The notes under the pieces are model-generated. The model made no database searches and was not told the origin of the DNA. It saw only the letters and a program-made list of their open reading frames with translations. A program made the position numbers and the translations under genes. A DNA stretch of 64,000 nt. Source: a virus. Positions 9,788-16,850 of the stretch are shown piece after piece; the first letter of the stretch is position 1; each line of letters starts with the position of its first letter. The stretch is from the IMG/VR virus record IMGVR_UViG_3300042937_000216, positions 1-64,000 of that record; one strand, written 5' to 3'.

Positions 9788-10210
9788 TATTGCTTCTAGC
9801 GTTTTAATCTTAGCCGCAACGGCATTAAAATTAATAGTACGCCAAACTCCCGGGTGTAAGGGCTTAGGATGGTCTTCTAACTCAACCCAGCAGTAACCTC
9901 TATGCTCGTTGTTCAACACAGGAACAAATTCGGTATCTACTGGCGCAATAAATGTGTGATATGTAAAGTTACCGTTGTCGCTGGTAAATTTTTCTATAGG
10001 AATAAGTTTTGAGTCTTGAATTGTTCCACCAAGCTCTTCGCGTATCTCTCGCAACAGACTTTCAATTATACGCTCGCCCTGTTCTATCTTTCCACCAACA
10101 ACTCCCCACGTGCCAGAATACTTACTACTGTTACGCAATAGGAATAGATACCGTTTGGTTGTGGTACAATAGATAAAAGCGCCTACACTTTCTAAAGGAC
10201 GAGAGTCCAT
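9782..10210 (-). CDS. Nudix hydrolase
   Basis: 142 aa from the ATG at 10210; a further Met at 10264 would overlap gp15 by 73 bp. The Nudix box is complete: G-x5-E-x7-REUxEExGU is present as 'GKIEQGERIIESLLREIREE' followed by LGG. The enzyme should cleave a nucleoside diphosphate linked to another moiety (dNTP, sugar nucleotide, capped RNA or ADP-ribose). T4 has a Nudix protein too (NudE), but this one is not clearly its orthologue. It is the last gene of the minus-strand gp14-gp15 unit. Confidence 0.85.
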   Translation of the reverse strand: MDSRPLESVGAFIYCTTTKRYLFLLRNSSKYSGTWGVVGGKIEQGERIIESLLREIREELGGTIQDSKLIPIEKFTSDNGNFTYHTFIAPVDTEFVPVLNNEHRGYCWVELEDHPKPLHPGVWRTINFNAVAAKIKTLEAIL

Positions 10211-11598
10211 TGGCCGTTTTTGTATTCGCCTTCCCAGCTTTTCACCCACTGATTGAGATTCCATTTATATTGCGTCCCACTTGTTAGATTACTTACATAT
10301 TGTACATTATCTTCTTGCTGGCTGTCAAATACAATATTCCAATGAGTTCCGTTGTATTCAATAATATCGTTTGCGTTGGCTACTAGGTCTCTATTATCTG
10401 AACCGCGCCAAGCAATAGCACCTTCGCCAGGCAGATTATCCCAACTGCCAATTGCTTTAAGTATTAGGTAGCGAGTACCGGTAGCTGGACTGAGTATGCT
10501 AGCATCGACTGTGGCTTTAGTAGGATCAATAATCGCATTGATAGCTGACAGGGTATTGCTTGGTAATGTATCTATGTCGGGATTAAAAATCATTAACAAT
10601 TCATCAGTTGGGTGATAGCTGACTTGTCCCACAATCTCAGTAATGCCATCTTCCTGTAATAGTCTAATTTGACTAATACCATTTTCTAATACACCGTAGA
10701 CATTAATTAAATTACGCCATTGATCTCTAGTACCAATTTTAGTAGGAGTTTCTAGTGTGGGTTCTCTAGGAGTTTCGACGTCTTGTACTTTAAGCAAGGT
10801 TAAGTTATTGCCAATTAACAGCAATCCGTAATCCATTGGGGTAAAGTATTGACGCATGCCTAAGATATTAGAGTTATTATATACTTCTGTGCTTAGATCA
10901 CCTTGCGCATCGTGTATACTAGCAATAATTTTTTGAATAACACCAAGTTTTTTAACTTTAGTTGGTAGACTAATCCACACAGGTAATTTAAATGTCAATG
11001 TAGCAACATCAATTGGATTCTCGGTGCCAACTGGGATACTACGACTAGACCAATTTGGACTATCTAAATAAACAACACTCAGACTAGTCCAATCAATGTA
11101 GTTATCTGTGCTTTGTATTTCAAAAGCAGGATTAAATAACGGAACTATTTGTTCGATTAACTGTAATTTTTGTTTAGTGTTGCTAGTCCAAATATCTACT
11201 TTTAATTCTATAGTATACGGAACTGGCATTGATCGCTCAATAGTAAACGCATTACCTTGACGATTTTCGTATTCTTGAGTAGCTTCGTTGTAGTAACGTT
11301 GACGCACATGCATTTTGCCTATGTAAGCAGGGTCTTGAACACGATCTCGATCATAGTTAAGATTACTAATATACACAGTCATAGCGGGTGTTGTTGGTAA
11401 TGTGTTTTCGCTATTATTTTGAATAATATTCATTACTTGTTTACTGCCATCGCCGTAGTATACAGGTACACGCTGTAAGGTTGTATTACCTGATTGATCT
11501 GCGCCAAATTCTACTTGGAAACCACTGATCATACGTATAAATTGAACCAAAAAGCGTTCAATTTGCGCATCATAAAAGAATTGTTGAAGTGCGGCCAT
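10192..11598 (-). CDS. 15: Tail sheath stabiliser and completion protein gp15
   Basis: 468 aa, longer than T4 gp15 (272 aa). The N-terminal ~170 residues follow the T4 pattern: 'IERFLVQFIRMISGFQVEF', 'LQRVPVYYGDG', 'YISNLNYDRDRV', 'YTIELKVDIWT' and 'LIEQIVPLFNPAF', matching T4 'RVPITYAS', 'YELSIFTR' and 'IVEQILPYFQPHF'. The protein caps the tail tube and sheath and joins tail to neck. The C-terminal extension from about residue 280 is an unrelated beta-rich domain that ends in Trp-rich segments ('WNLNQWVKSWEGEY'), possibly a carbohydrate-binding-like decoration. Confidence 0.8.
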   Translation of the reverse strand: MAALQQFFYDAQIERFLVQFIRMISGFQVEFGADQSGNTTLQRVPVYYGDGSKQVMNIIQNNSENTLPTTPAMTVYISNLNYDRDRVQDPAYIGKMHVRQRYYNEATQEYENRQGNAFTIERSMPVPYTIELKVDIWTSNTKQKLQLIEQIVPLFNPAFEIQSTDNYIDWTSLSVVYLDSPNWSSRSIPVGTENPIDVATLTFKLPVWISLPTKVKKLGVIQKIIASIHDAQGDLSTEVYNNSNILGMRQYFTPMDYGLLLIGNNLTLLKVQDVETPREPTLETPTKIGTRDQWRNLINVYGVLENGISQIRLLQEDGITEIVGQVSYHPTDELLMIFNPDIDTLPSNTLSAINAIIDPTKATVDASILSPATGTRYLILKAIGSWDNLPGEGAIAWRGSDNRDLVANANDIIEYNGTHWNIVFDSQQEDNVQYVSNLTSGTQYKWNLNQWVKSWEGEYKNGQWTLVL

Positions 11599-11600
11599 AG

Positions 11601-13028
11601 TTAATTATCCGATGTTGGGCGTAGGGCATCACTTAGCCCTTGGCGTTCATAGACCACATTAGCATACACTGTGTATTCTAATAGCGACCCAATTAATAAG
11701 TTTTCAGTACCAACGGTAACTGCTAGATTACCACTGCTATTGCTTAATGTGTTGTTGACTTTAGTTCCGTTGATTAAAGTTTTAACACCGTAATTGGCAT
11801 TGTATCTAATCTCGGTAACTACTGCCCCGGTGCTGATATTAAACGAACTTGTGATCGCATTAGCAGGCGGAACATAAGTATTGGCAATTTTAATAACGTC
11901 CCAACCTAATGAATTTTTATAACTAGCATTGGAGTTGTTGATAAAACTATTGCGCTGTGTTTTGTTAGTAGTACCCGGTGTAAGATTTGTTCTCACATTG
12001 TCTTCAACTTTAACCCAACGCTTGCCGTCGAAGCGGAATAGTCTGTTTGGTTGGTAATCTAATCTTAAATAGAAATTACCAGTGGTCGCATTGCTTGGAA
12101 ACGCTATACCAGCAGCAACTACAGCACCGTTTGGTGGAACACCGTCACCAGTTAAATAACCTTGTATTTTTGCGCTTGGCGGTGTTGTTCCTGCGGTAGT
12201 ATCTTGAACGCTATCGCTAGTGTCTTCGGTAAGGGTACTAGCATCTAGTGGCCCCGGATCACCCGGAAACCCATTTTCTGTTACTGGAGCAGTATACATC
12301 CAGCTGGTATCGTATCCACTGGCAGGCAAATCAACTTCAGCACGATCAACAATAGCATCGTTTATCTCTAATAGTTTGTTTAATGTACTGTTTAGTTGAC
12401 CTAAACTAGTATCCGGAATGCCGTCACCGTCGGTATCGATATCAACACGATTAATAATGTCTTTGAATTCTTGACTATCTACCATTGGTGCTAGTTTAAT
12501 GCGCCATAGGTGCGGATACCAAGTTGGGGCAAAGCCTTCTGCCGCACGTGTAGCATCTTGTACTACATAGTAACGCTTAAGCGCACCACTTAACCCTTCG
12601 TCTAACGCATAATAGTCTTTAAGATGCGGCAATTCTAACACATCACCAACCATTACCTTGCGGCCCATCGAATCGACCATGTCGTTCAGGTGTAAGGTCA
12701 TGAATATAGTGTCACCGGTTAAGAATAACCCAAATTGCTGTAGGTCAAAATCGTTATCATTAACACGATAGATAGCACGCATTTTATAGATATCTGCGTC
12801 ATATTTGCGATCACGGTTTTCTAAGAACAGTAGGTCTTGAATATTTTTAGCACTGTCGCTGGCATATCCAGGTTCAGTTGCGCTGATAGCAACATTACCT
12901 GTGTTAGGGCCAAGGTACTTGTGTACGTATACATCAGTACCACCTACAGTGAACATTTCACTAATTCGACGATCAAAGAACCTGTAATCGTTACCTTTGT
13001 TCTCGCGCCATAAACTTAAACGTGGCAT
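11601..13028 (-). CDS. 14: Neck protein gp14
   Basis: 475 aa. The first ~190 residues resemble the gp14 neck family: 'NDYRFFDRRISEMFTVGGTD', 'LFLENRDRKYDADIYKMRAI', 'VMVGDVLELPHLKDYYALDE' and 'HLWRIKLAPM'. T4 gp14 (256 aa) has the same 'GDLIYFP' segment before a partner-binding region. The extra C-terminal half contains 'RLFRFDGKRWVKVEDNVRT', a common phage beta-domain. It lies 2 bp upstream of gp15 on the minus strand, and a GATAAATA motif lies 22 nt ahead of its start. gp14 and gp15 are inverted relative to gp13, which is on the plus strand. Confidence 0.75.
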   Translation of the reverse strand: MPRLSLWRENKGNDYRFFDRRISEMFTVGGTDVYVHKYLGPNTGNVAISATEPGYASDSAKNIQDLLFLENRDRKYDADIYKMRAIYRVNDNDFDLQQFGLFLTGDTIFMTLHLNDMVDSMGRKVMVGDVLELPHLKDYYALDEGLSGALKRYYVVQDATRAAEGFAPTWYPHLWRIKLAPMVDSQEFKDIINRVDIDTDGDGIPDTSLGQLNSTLNKLLEINDAIVDRAEVDLPASGYDTSWMYTAPVTENGFPGDPGPLDASTLTEDTSDSVQDTTAGTTPPSAKIQGYLTGDGVPPNGAVVAAGIAFPSNATTGNFYLRLDYQPNRLFRFDGKRWVKVEDNVRTNLTPGTTNKTQRNSFINNSNASYKNSLGWDVIKIANTYVPPANAITSSFNISTGAVVTEIRYNANYGVKTLINGTKVNNTLSNSSGNLAVTVGTENLLIGSLLEYTVYANVVYERQGLSDALRPTSDN

Positions 13029-13049
13029 TTAACATTCCTAATTATCTAG

Positions 13050-13057
13050 TATTTATC
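13050..13057 (-). promoter_or_regulatory. Late-type promoter motif GATAAATA for gp14-gp15-Nudix
   Basis: Read on the minus strand the sequence is GATAAATA, 22 nt upstream of the gp14 ATG. It fits the T4 late (-10 like) element TATAAATA, which is read by the gp55-type phage sigma factor. It is back to back with a sigma70 promoter on the plus strand (13062-13090). Confidence 0.6.
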
Positions 13058-13061
13058 GTCA

Positions 13062-13090
13062 TTGACAAGCTAGCCAAATGATGTTATAAT
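13062..13090 (+). promoter_or_regulatory. Consensus sigma70 promoter (TTGACA-17-TATAAT)
   Basis: A perfect -35 TTGACA at 13062-13067 and a perfect -10 TATAAT at 13085-13090 are separated by 17 bp. The next ATG (13100) is only 10 bases past the -10, so a transcript starting at the usual distance would have almost no leader. The spacer (AAGCTAGCCAAATGATGT) resembles that of the promoter at 48182. Confidence 0.85.
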
Positions 13091-13099
13091 ACTAAAACT

Positions 13100-13369
13100 A
13101 TGAGATACCAAATACAGACTAGTTTAGATTGGCCAGCTACTCAAACAGCACTTGAAGCAACCATACACAAAATGAACAAGTATACTAATGATCTATGGAA
13201 CATTAGTCATAATATTGGTTTAATGGTTAAAGACCTAAGTAAAGAAGAAATAAACTGTCGTAGATATCAAAAACAAACACGTGTCCATAAAGAAATGCTA
13301 GATAAGATTAATGAAGAGATAGCATCTTATGATAGAATGCTAACATTTGCGGTATTACTAGCTGGTTGA
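13100..13369 (+). CDS. Small coiled-coil hypothetical protein
   Basis: 89 aa, not recognised. Mostly helical and charged: 'TALEATIHKMNKYTNDLWNI' then 'EINCRRYQKQTRVHKEMLDK', consistent with a short helical hairpin. It starts 10 bases after a consensus -10 element with no Shine-Dalgarno visible, suggesting an early, leaderless mRNA. Probably an early host-takeover or regulatory protein, by analogy with other small promoter-proximal phage genes; that is inference. Confidence 0.6.
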   Translation: MRYQIQTSLDWPATQTALEATIHKMNKYTNDLWNISHNIGLMVKDLSKEEINCRRYQKQTRVHKEMLDKINEEIASYDRMLTFAVLLAG

Positions 13370-13394
13370 CTTTTAATAGAAAGGGCTATATAAT
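13366..13394 (+). promoter_or_regulatory. Sigma70 promoter (TTGACT-17-TATAAT)
   Basis: TTGACT at 13366-13371, a 17-bp spacer, and TATAAT at 13389-13394. It overlaps the end of the upstream gene. Transcription should start near 13401-13402, which coincides with the ATG at 13402. Confidence 0.65.
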
Positions 13395-13581
13395 GTTAAT
13401 TATGACAATAGAAGAAGCATACGCAGAAGTACAAGGGTTTGGAGAAATGAGTGGTGTTCGCAATCTGTGGGCGGCACTTAAGGCAATCGAAACTGAATGG
13501 GATGATATAGACACCCACACAAAAACAGCCTATAAAATGGTCAAGCGAGAATTAGAAAAGGAAATAGCAAATGGCAATTAA
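13393..13581 (+). CDS. Small hypothetical protein
   Basis: 62 aa from the ATG at 13393, which has a good ribosome-binding site (GAAAGGG, 7 nt spacing). A second in-frame ATG at 13402 falls where the overlapping sigma70 promoter would start transcription, so a 59-aa leaderless product is also possible. The sequence 'TIEEAYAEVQGF' to 'VKRELEKEIANGN' is helical with no known domain. The 3' end overlaps the next gene by 11 bp. Confidence 0.55.
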   Translation: MLIMTIEEAYAEVQGFGEMSGVRNLWAALKAIETEWDDIDTHTKTAYKMVKRELEKEIANGN

Positions 13582-14761
13582 AATTGATGGAGCAAAGAAA
13601 AAAACAAAAGTAACACGTGATCCAATTTTTGCTGATGAAAAAGCAGTGGGTAGTGAACCAGTATGGGATACCGAACGTGCTCTTAAAATGGATGACGTTG
13701 ATTTTGACCATCACATGCGTGTGAGCTTGCGCTATTACAACTATTTCTATTCTAGCAAAGAGCTTAAAAAATACTTAGTTGATTGGTTAAAGCAGACAGC
13801 GGGTGTTGCACACAAATTAGATGCTGTAACTATTACACGTTTTGCTAAAAGCACAGATGGATATACTCCGTTAACTGCTCCTGCGCTGATTAAAGCACAC
13901 AGTAAAGGTATGCCGTTGCGTGAGCGAGAAATTAAGTATATTATTGGCGTTGTTCATAAAACATTAGAAATGGATGCTGGCGAAGAAAAGATTGCTGAAA
14001 TAGTAGAAAAATCCAATGCTACAGTAGTTAAGGTTCCTACTATTCAAGACCGTATGAACGAAATTATGCGTACTCATATCCTACACTTTGAAGAGTTGGA
14101 AGATAGTCTATACGAAGGTGCCACGGTAGACCCAAAAGCCTACGAATACCTATCAGGCAAAAGCGTACCACAGGCTATGTTAGGCAAGATACAGGCAGTG
14201 TTTGAACGTCGCTATGCTGAAATCGTAGAAGCCAAGACTACAGATGACGAAGATCTTAAAGAAGCATACAGCTATATGAAGTCAGCAGACTACAAACGCT
14301 ACGATGCTTTCTATACAAAACTGTTTGATGGCATCGCCCAATACGGGCAGGTTAAGAAAGCAACTAAGAAAGCAAGTGTGCGTAAACCACCACAAAAAGA
14401 GAAGTTGGTTGCTAAACTTAAGTATCAAAAGAATGATACAACTAATAAACTCGTTTCGGTTAGTCCTGTAGATATCATCGGAGCACAAGAGCTTTGGGTC
14501 TATAACACCAAAACACGTAAGCTAGGTAAGTATGTAGCAGAAGAAATGGGTGGCGCACTTGGTGTTAAGGGTACTGCTATAACAGGTTTTAACGAGTCTA
14601 AGAGCGTACAAAAAACTCTCCGCAAGCCAGAGCTACAGTTAAAAGACTTTTTAAGTGCCGGCAAGATTGAGCTACGTAAGTTTATGGATAATATCAAAGC
14701 AACTGATATCAAACTTAATGGCCGTATTAACGTAGACACTATCCTACTTAAAGTAGCATAA
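13571..14761 (+). CDS. Conserved T4-like phage protein, unknown function
   Basis: 396 aa, basic in the middle ('VKKATKKASVRKPPQKEK', ~residues 258-275), followed by a C-terminal domain with 'AQELWVYNTKTRKLGKYVA', 'GTAITGFNE' and 'KTLRKPELQLKDFL'. I recognise this C-terminal pattern from structural-region proteins of aquatic T4-like phages, where it has no assigned role. The N-terminal two thirds are helical. It ends at the left arm of a long inverted repeat (14765-14810). Confidence 0.65.
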   Translation: MAIKIDGAKKKTKVTRDPIFADEKAVGSEPVWDTERALKMDDVDFDHHMRVSLRYYNYFYSSKELKKYLVDWLKQTAGVAHKLDAVTITRFAKSTDGYTPLTAPALIKAHSKGMPLREREIKYIIGVVHKTLEMDAGEEKIAEIVEKSNATVVKVPTIQDRMNEIMRTHILHFEELEDSLYEGATVDPKAYEYLSGKSVPQAMLGKIQAVFERRYAEIVEAKTTDDEDLKEAYSYMKSADYKRYDAFYTKLFDGIAQYGQVKKATKKASVRKPPQKEKLVAKLKYQKNDTTNKLVSVSPVDIIGAQELWVYNTKTRKLGKYVAEEMGGALGVKGTAITGFNESKSVQKTLRKPELQLKDFLSAGKIELRKFMDNIKATDIKLNGRINVDTILLKVA

Positions 14762-14764
14762 ACA

Positions 14765-14810
14765 AAATTATCCTGTTATTGATAATAAATACACGATAAC
14801 AGGATAATTT
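14765..14810. repeat. 15-bp perfect inverted repeat with late-promoter motif in its loop
   Basis: AAATTATCCTGTTAT (14765-14779) is the exact reverse complement of 14796-14810. The 16-nt loop holds TAATAAATA (14783-14791), a late-promoter-like element, 22 nt before the gp13 ATG. The stem could end or protect the upstream mRNA, while transcripts that start from the loop would carry only the right arm. Confidence 0.75.
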
Positions 14811-14812
14811 AA

Positions 14813-15715
14813 ATGGCAACAGCTACCGGAAATCTAAACTCTCGTCTAAGTATTACTACAGACAATCTATTCAATGCCAACACAGGTACAGGTGCCGGGC
14901 ATATTGACTTTAGCAGTGCTAGCATACAGGATGAACTAGCTACACTTGATCATCAACGTAACGACATTATTGACTATGTACGCCTACGATTAGGTGACGG
15001 AATGGTCGATGTTGAAGCAGACAAAGAGCATTTTGACATGGGCATCAAACAAGCCCTTATTCGTTATCGTCAGCGTAGTTCAAATAGCGTAGAAGAAAGC
15101 TATGCGTTCTTAGAATTATATCCAGAAACGCAAGAATATATATTGCCAAGAGAGATTATGAATATTCGAGCGGTCTATCGTCGAGGTATTGGTAGCGTGT
15201 CTGGTACTACTGCTAGTCAATTCGAACCATTTGCTAGTGGGTATTTAAACACCTACATGTTAGTAGCTGGTCGTGTTGGCGGACTAGTGAACTATGAATT
15301 GTTTACTGGATACCAAGAACTAGCTATGAAGATGTTTGGTGGGTATGTTAATTACCATTGGAACAAAACTACACATAAGCTAACACTTGTGCGTAAGATG
15401 CCATATCAAGGACCTACATACAGTGAAGATTGGAATGAAGGCGTTCTATTACACATAGACAACTACAAACCAGACGCAATGTTATTAAATGATCATACAG
15501 CATTTCCGTGGATCCAAGATTACGCATTGGCATTGGTTATGATCAGTGTCGGCCAAGCACGTGAAAAATTTGCTAGTATTGCTGGCCCACAAGGCGGCAC
15601 CACTCTTAACGGAACCCAACTTAAAACAGAGGGTCAAGCAATGCTTGACAAGTTAGACGAAGATATTAGAAATTACGTCGATGGCGGAATGCCAATGACA
15701 TGGATAACTGGATAA
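14813..15715 (+). CDS. 13: Neck protein gp13
   Basis: 300 aa (T4 gp13 is 309 aa). Recognisable segments: 'DIIDYVRLRLGDGMVDVEA' near the start, 'ALIRYRQRSSNSVEESYAFL', 'YILPREIMNIRAVYRRGIGS', and the C-terminal 'ALALVMISVGQAREKFASI' with 'LKTEGQAMLDKLDEDIRNY'. With gp14 it forms the neck that seals the DNA-filled head and accepts the tail. It is transcribed from the plus strand, away from gp14. Confidence 0.8.
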   Translation: MATATGNLNSRLSITTDNLFNANTGTGAGHIDFSSASIQDELATLDHQRNDIIDYVRLRLGDGMVDVEADKEHFDMGIKQALIRYRQRSSNSVEESYAFLELYPETQEYILPREIMNIRAVYRRGIGSVSGTTASQFEPFASGYLNTYMLVAGRVGGLVNYELFTGYQELAMKMFGGYVNYHWNKTTHKLTLVRKMPYQGPTYSEDWNEGVLLHIDNYKPDAMLLNDHTAFPWIQDYALALVMISVGQAREKFASIAGPQGGTTLNGTQLKTEGQAMLDKLDEDIRNYVDGGMPMTWITG

Positions 15716-15724
15716 CCAAACTGC

Positions 15725-15753
15725 TAGACCTAATAGCTTAACTGTATTACAAT
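15725..15753 (+). promoter_or_regulatory. Probable sigma70 promoter before dNMP kinase
   Basis: TAGACC at 15725-15730, a 17-bp spacer and TACAAT at 15748-15753; both hexamers are imperfect. A good ribosome-binding site (TTAGGAG) follows before the ATG at 15777, so this mRNA would have a normal leader. Confidence 0.4.
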
Positions 15754-15776
15754 AGTATATCAATTAGGAGTTTTCA

Positions 15777-16439
15777 ATGAGTTCTATCATCGCCATCTGC
15801 GGCTTTATGGGTTCCGGCAAGGACACCATAGCCGATTATCTAGTTAATTTCCACGGTTACAAAAGAGAAAGTTTTGCCAACAGCCTTAAAGATGCTGTAA
15901 GCGTAGTGTTTGGTTGGGACCGTGAACTGCTAGAAGGTCGAACTAAACAAAGCCGTGAATGGCGCGAAACTCGAGACGAGTGGTGGAGTAAACGCCTAAA
16001 GCAGGATATTACTCCTCGCTGGGTTCTACAGTACTGGGGCACTGAAGTAGTACGTAGAGGATTCCATAACGACATGTGGGTGGCTAGTCTGGAGAATAGA
16101 CTGTTACACAGCAAAGACGATATTGTTATTACTGACTGTCGTTTTCCAAACGAAATTAAAGCCCTAAAAAATATAGGCGCCAAAGTACTCAGAGTTAAAC
16201 GCGGCCCTGAGCCAGAATGGTACGAGCATGCTAAGAACTACAACAAAGGTCAGAAACGTATTGGGTGGGCATTAGGCAAACACGCATTAGACGAAGCCAA
16301 CGTTCATGCTAGTGAATATAGTTGGGTAGGTAGTAAGTTTGATAAAGTTATTACTAACGATACTACCATTGAGGACTTGTACGAACAAGTAGAGGAACTA
16401 TTAAAAGTCGGGGACGAGATCGCCCTGACGCCAGCCTAG
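15777..16439 (+). CDS. 1: Deoxynucleoside monophosphate kinase (gp1-like)
   Basis: 220 aa. The P-loop 'GFMGSGKDTIADYL' (~residues 9-22) starts the protein, as in the T4 gp1 dNMP kinase family. 'VLQYWGTEVVRRGFHNDMWV' and 'DIVITDCRFPNEIKALKNIG' match the family's substrate-binding and Walker B-like regions. It phosphorylates dNMPs for phage DNA synthesis. The length fits T4 gp1 (241 aa). The 3' end overlaps the convergent HNH gene by 39 bp. Confidence 0.85.
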   Translation: MSSIIAICGFMGSGKDTIADYLVNFHGYKRESFANSLKDAVSVVFGWDRELLEGRTKQSREWRETRDEWWSKRLKQDITPRWVLQYWGTEVVRRGFHNDMWVASLENRLLHSKDDIVITDCRFPNEIKALKNIGAKVLRVKRGPEPEWYEHAKNYNKGQKRIGWALGKHALDEANVHASEYSWVGSKFDKVITNDTTIEDLYEQVEELLKVGDEIALTPA

Positions 16440-16751
16440 TCCTTCTTTAGCAACTTCAATTTGACAGTTGGCGCAGACTGTTTTTAGATTAGATAAGTTA
16501 GTATTGTTTAAATTGCCATCGACGTGAAATACAAATGATTGTTCTTTGTACTTAAACTTAAAGCCACACTTTTCACAGTGTGGTTTTTTCTTATATCCTA
16601 CTGCTAGCCATTTTGGTTTTGGCACAGGGATATTTTTCTTTTTTCTAATACAACTGTCGCAACGAGTCCTATAATACGTTTTTCCTTCACGTTTATAGTT
16701 GACAGCTACGGGCTTTTTGCCGCACACAGAACATAAATTTCGCCATTGCAT
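16401..16751 (-). CDS. HNH endonuclease-like zinc protein
   Basis: 116 aa from the ATG at 16751 ('MQWRNLCSVCGKKPVAV'); an upstream TTG at 16796 is less likely. An N-terminal zinc ribbon (CSVCGKKP ... CDSCIRKKK) is followed by a treble-clef HNH region: 'CEKCGFKFKYKEQ', 'FHVDGNLNNTNLSNLKTVC' and a last Cys pair in 'CANCQIE'. This compact protein is common in aquatic T4-like phages, usually as a solitary insertion between structural genes. It lies opposite its neighbours, overlaps the dNMP kinase 3' end, and has TATAAATA 6 nt ahead of its ATG on the minus strand. Confidence 0.8.
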   Translation of the reverse strand: MQWRNLCSVCGKKPVAVNYKREGKTYYRTRCDSCIRKKKNIPVPKPKWLAVGYKKKPHCEKCGFKFKYKEQSFVFHVDGNLNNTNLSNLKTVCANCQIEVAKEGLGWRQGDLVPDF

Positions 16752-16756
16752 ACAGT

Positions 16757-16764
16757 TATTTATA
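16757..16764 (-). promoter_or_regulatory. Late-type motif TATAAATA (minus) before the HNH gene
   Basis: TATAAATA read on the minus strand, ending 6 nt from the ATG at 16751. The spacing would again give a nearly leaderless message, or the true start is further in. Confidence 0.4.
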
Positions 16765-16810
16765 TGAACCTTTAAAAGGGCGGCATAACCAACCAAAAAT
16801 TAAAATAACT

Positions 16811-16818
16811 TATAAATA
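16811..16818 (+). promoter_or_regulatory. Late promoter TATAAATA for tail sheath
   Basis: A perfect match to the T4 late element, 33 nt upstream of the sheath ATG, with a Shine-Dalgarno (AGAGGAAC) in between. Confidence 0.7.
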
Positions 16819-16850
16819 GTTTAAAGTAACCTAATTAGAGGAACAATACT

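Noticed and set aside
9782-10264. Longer start (10264) for the Nudix gene
   Set aside because: It would overlap gp15 by 73 bp and add residues that precede the Nudix fold; the ATG at 10210 is more economical.
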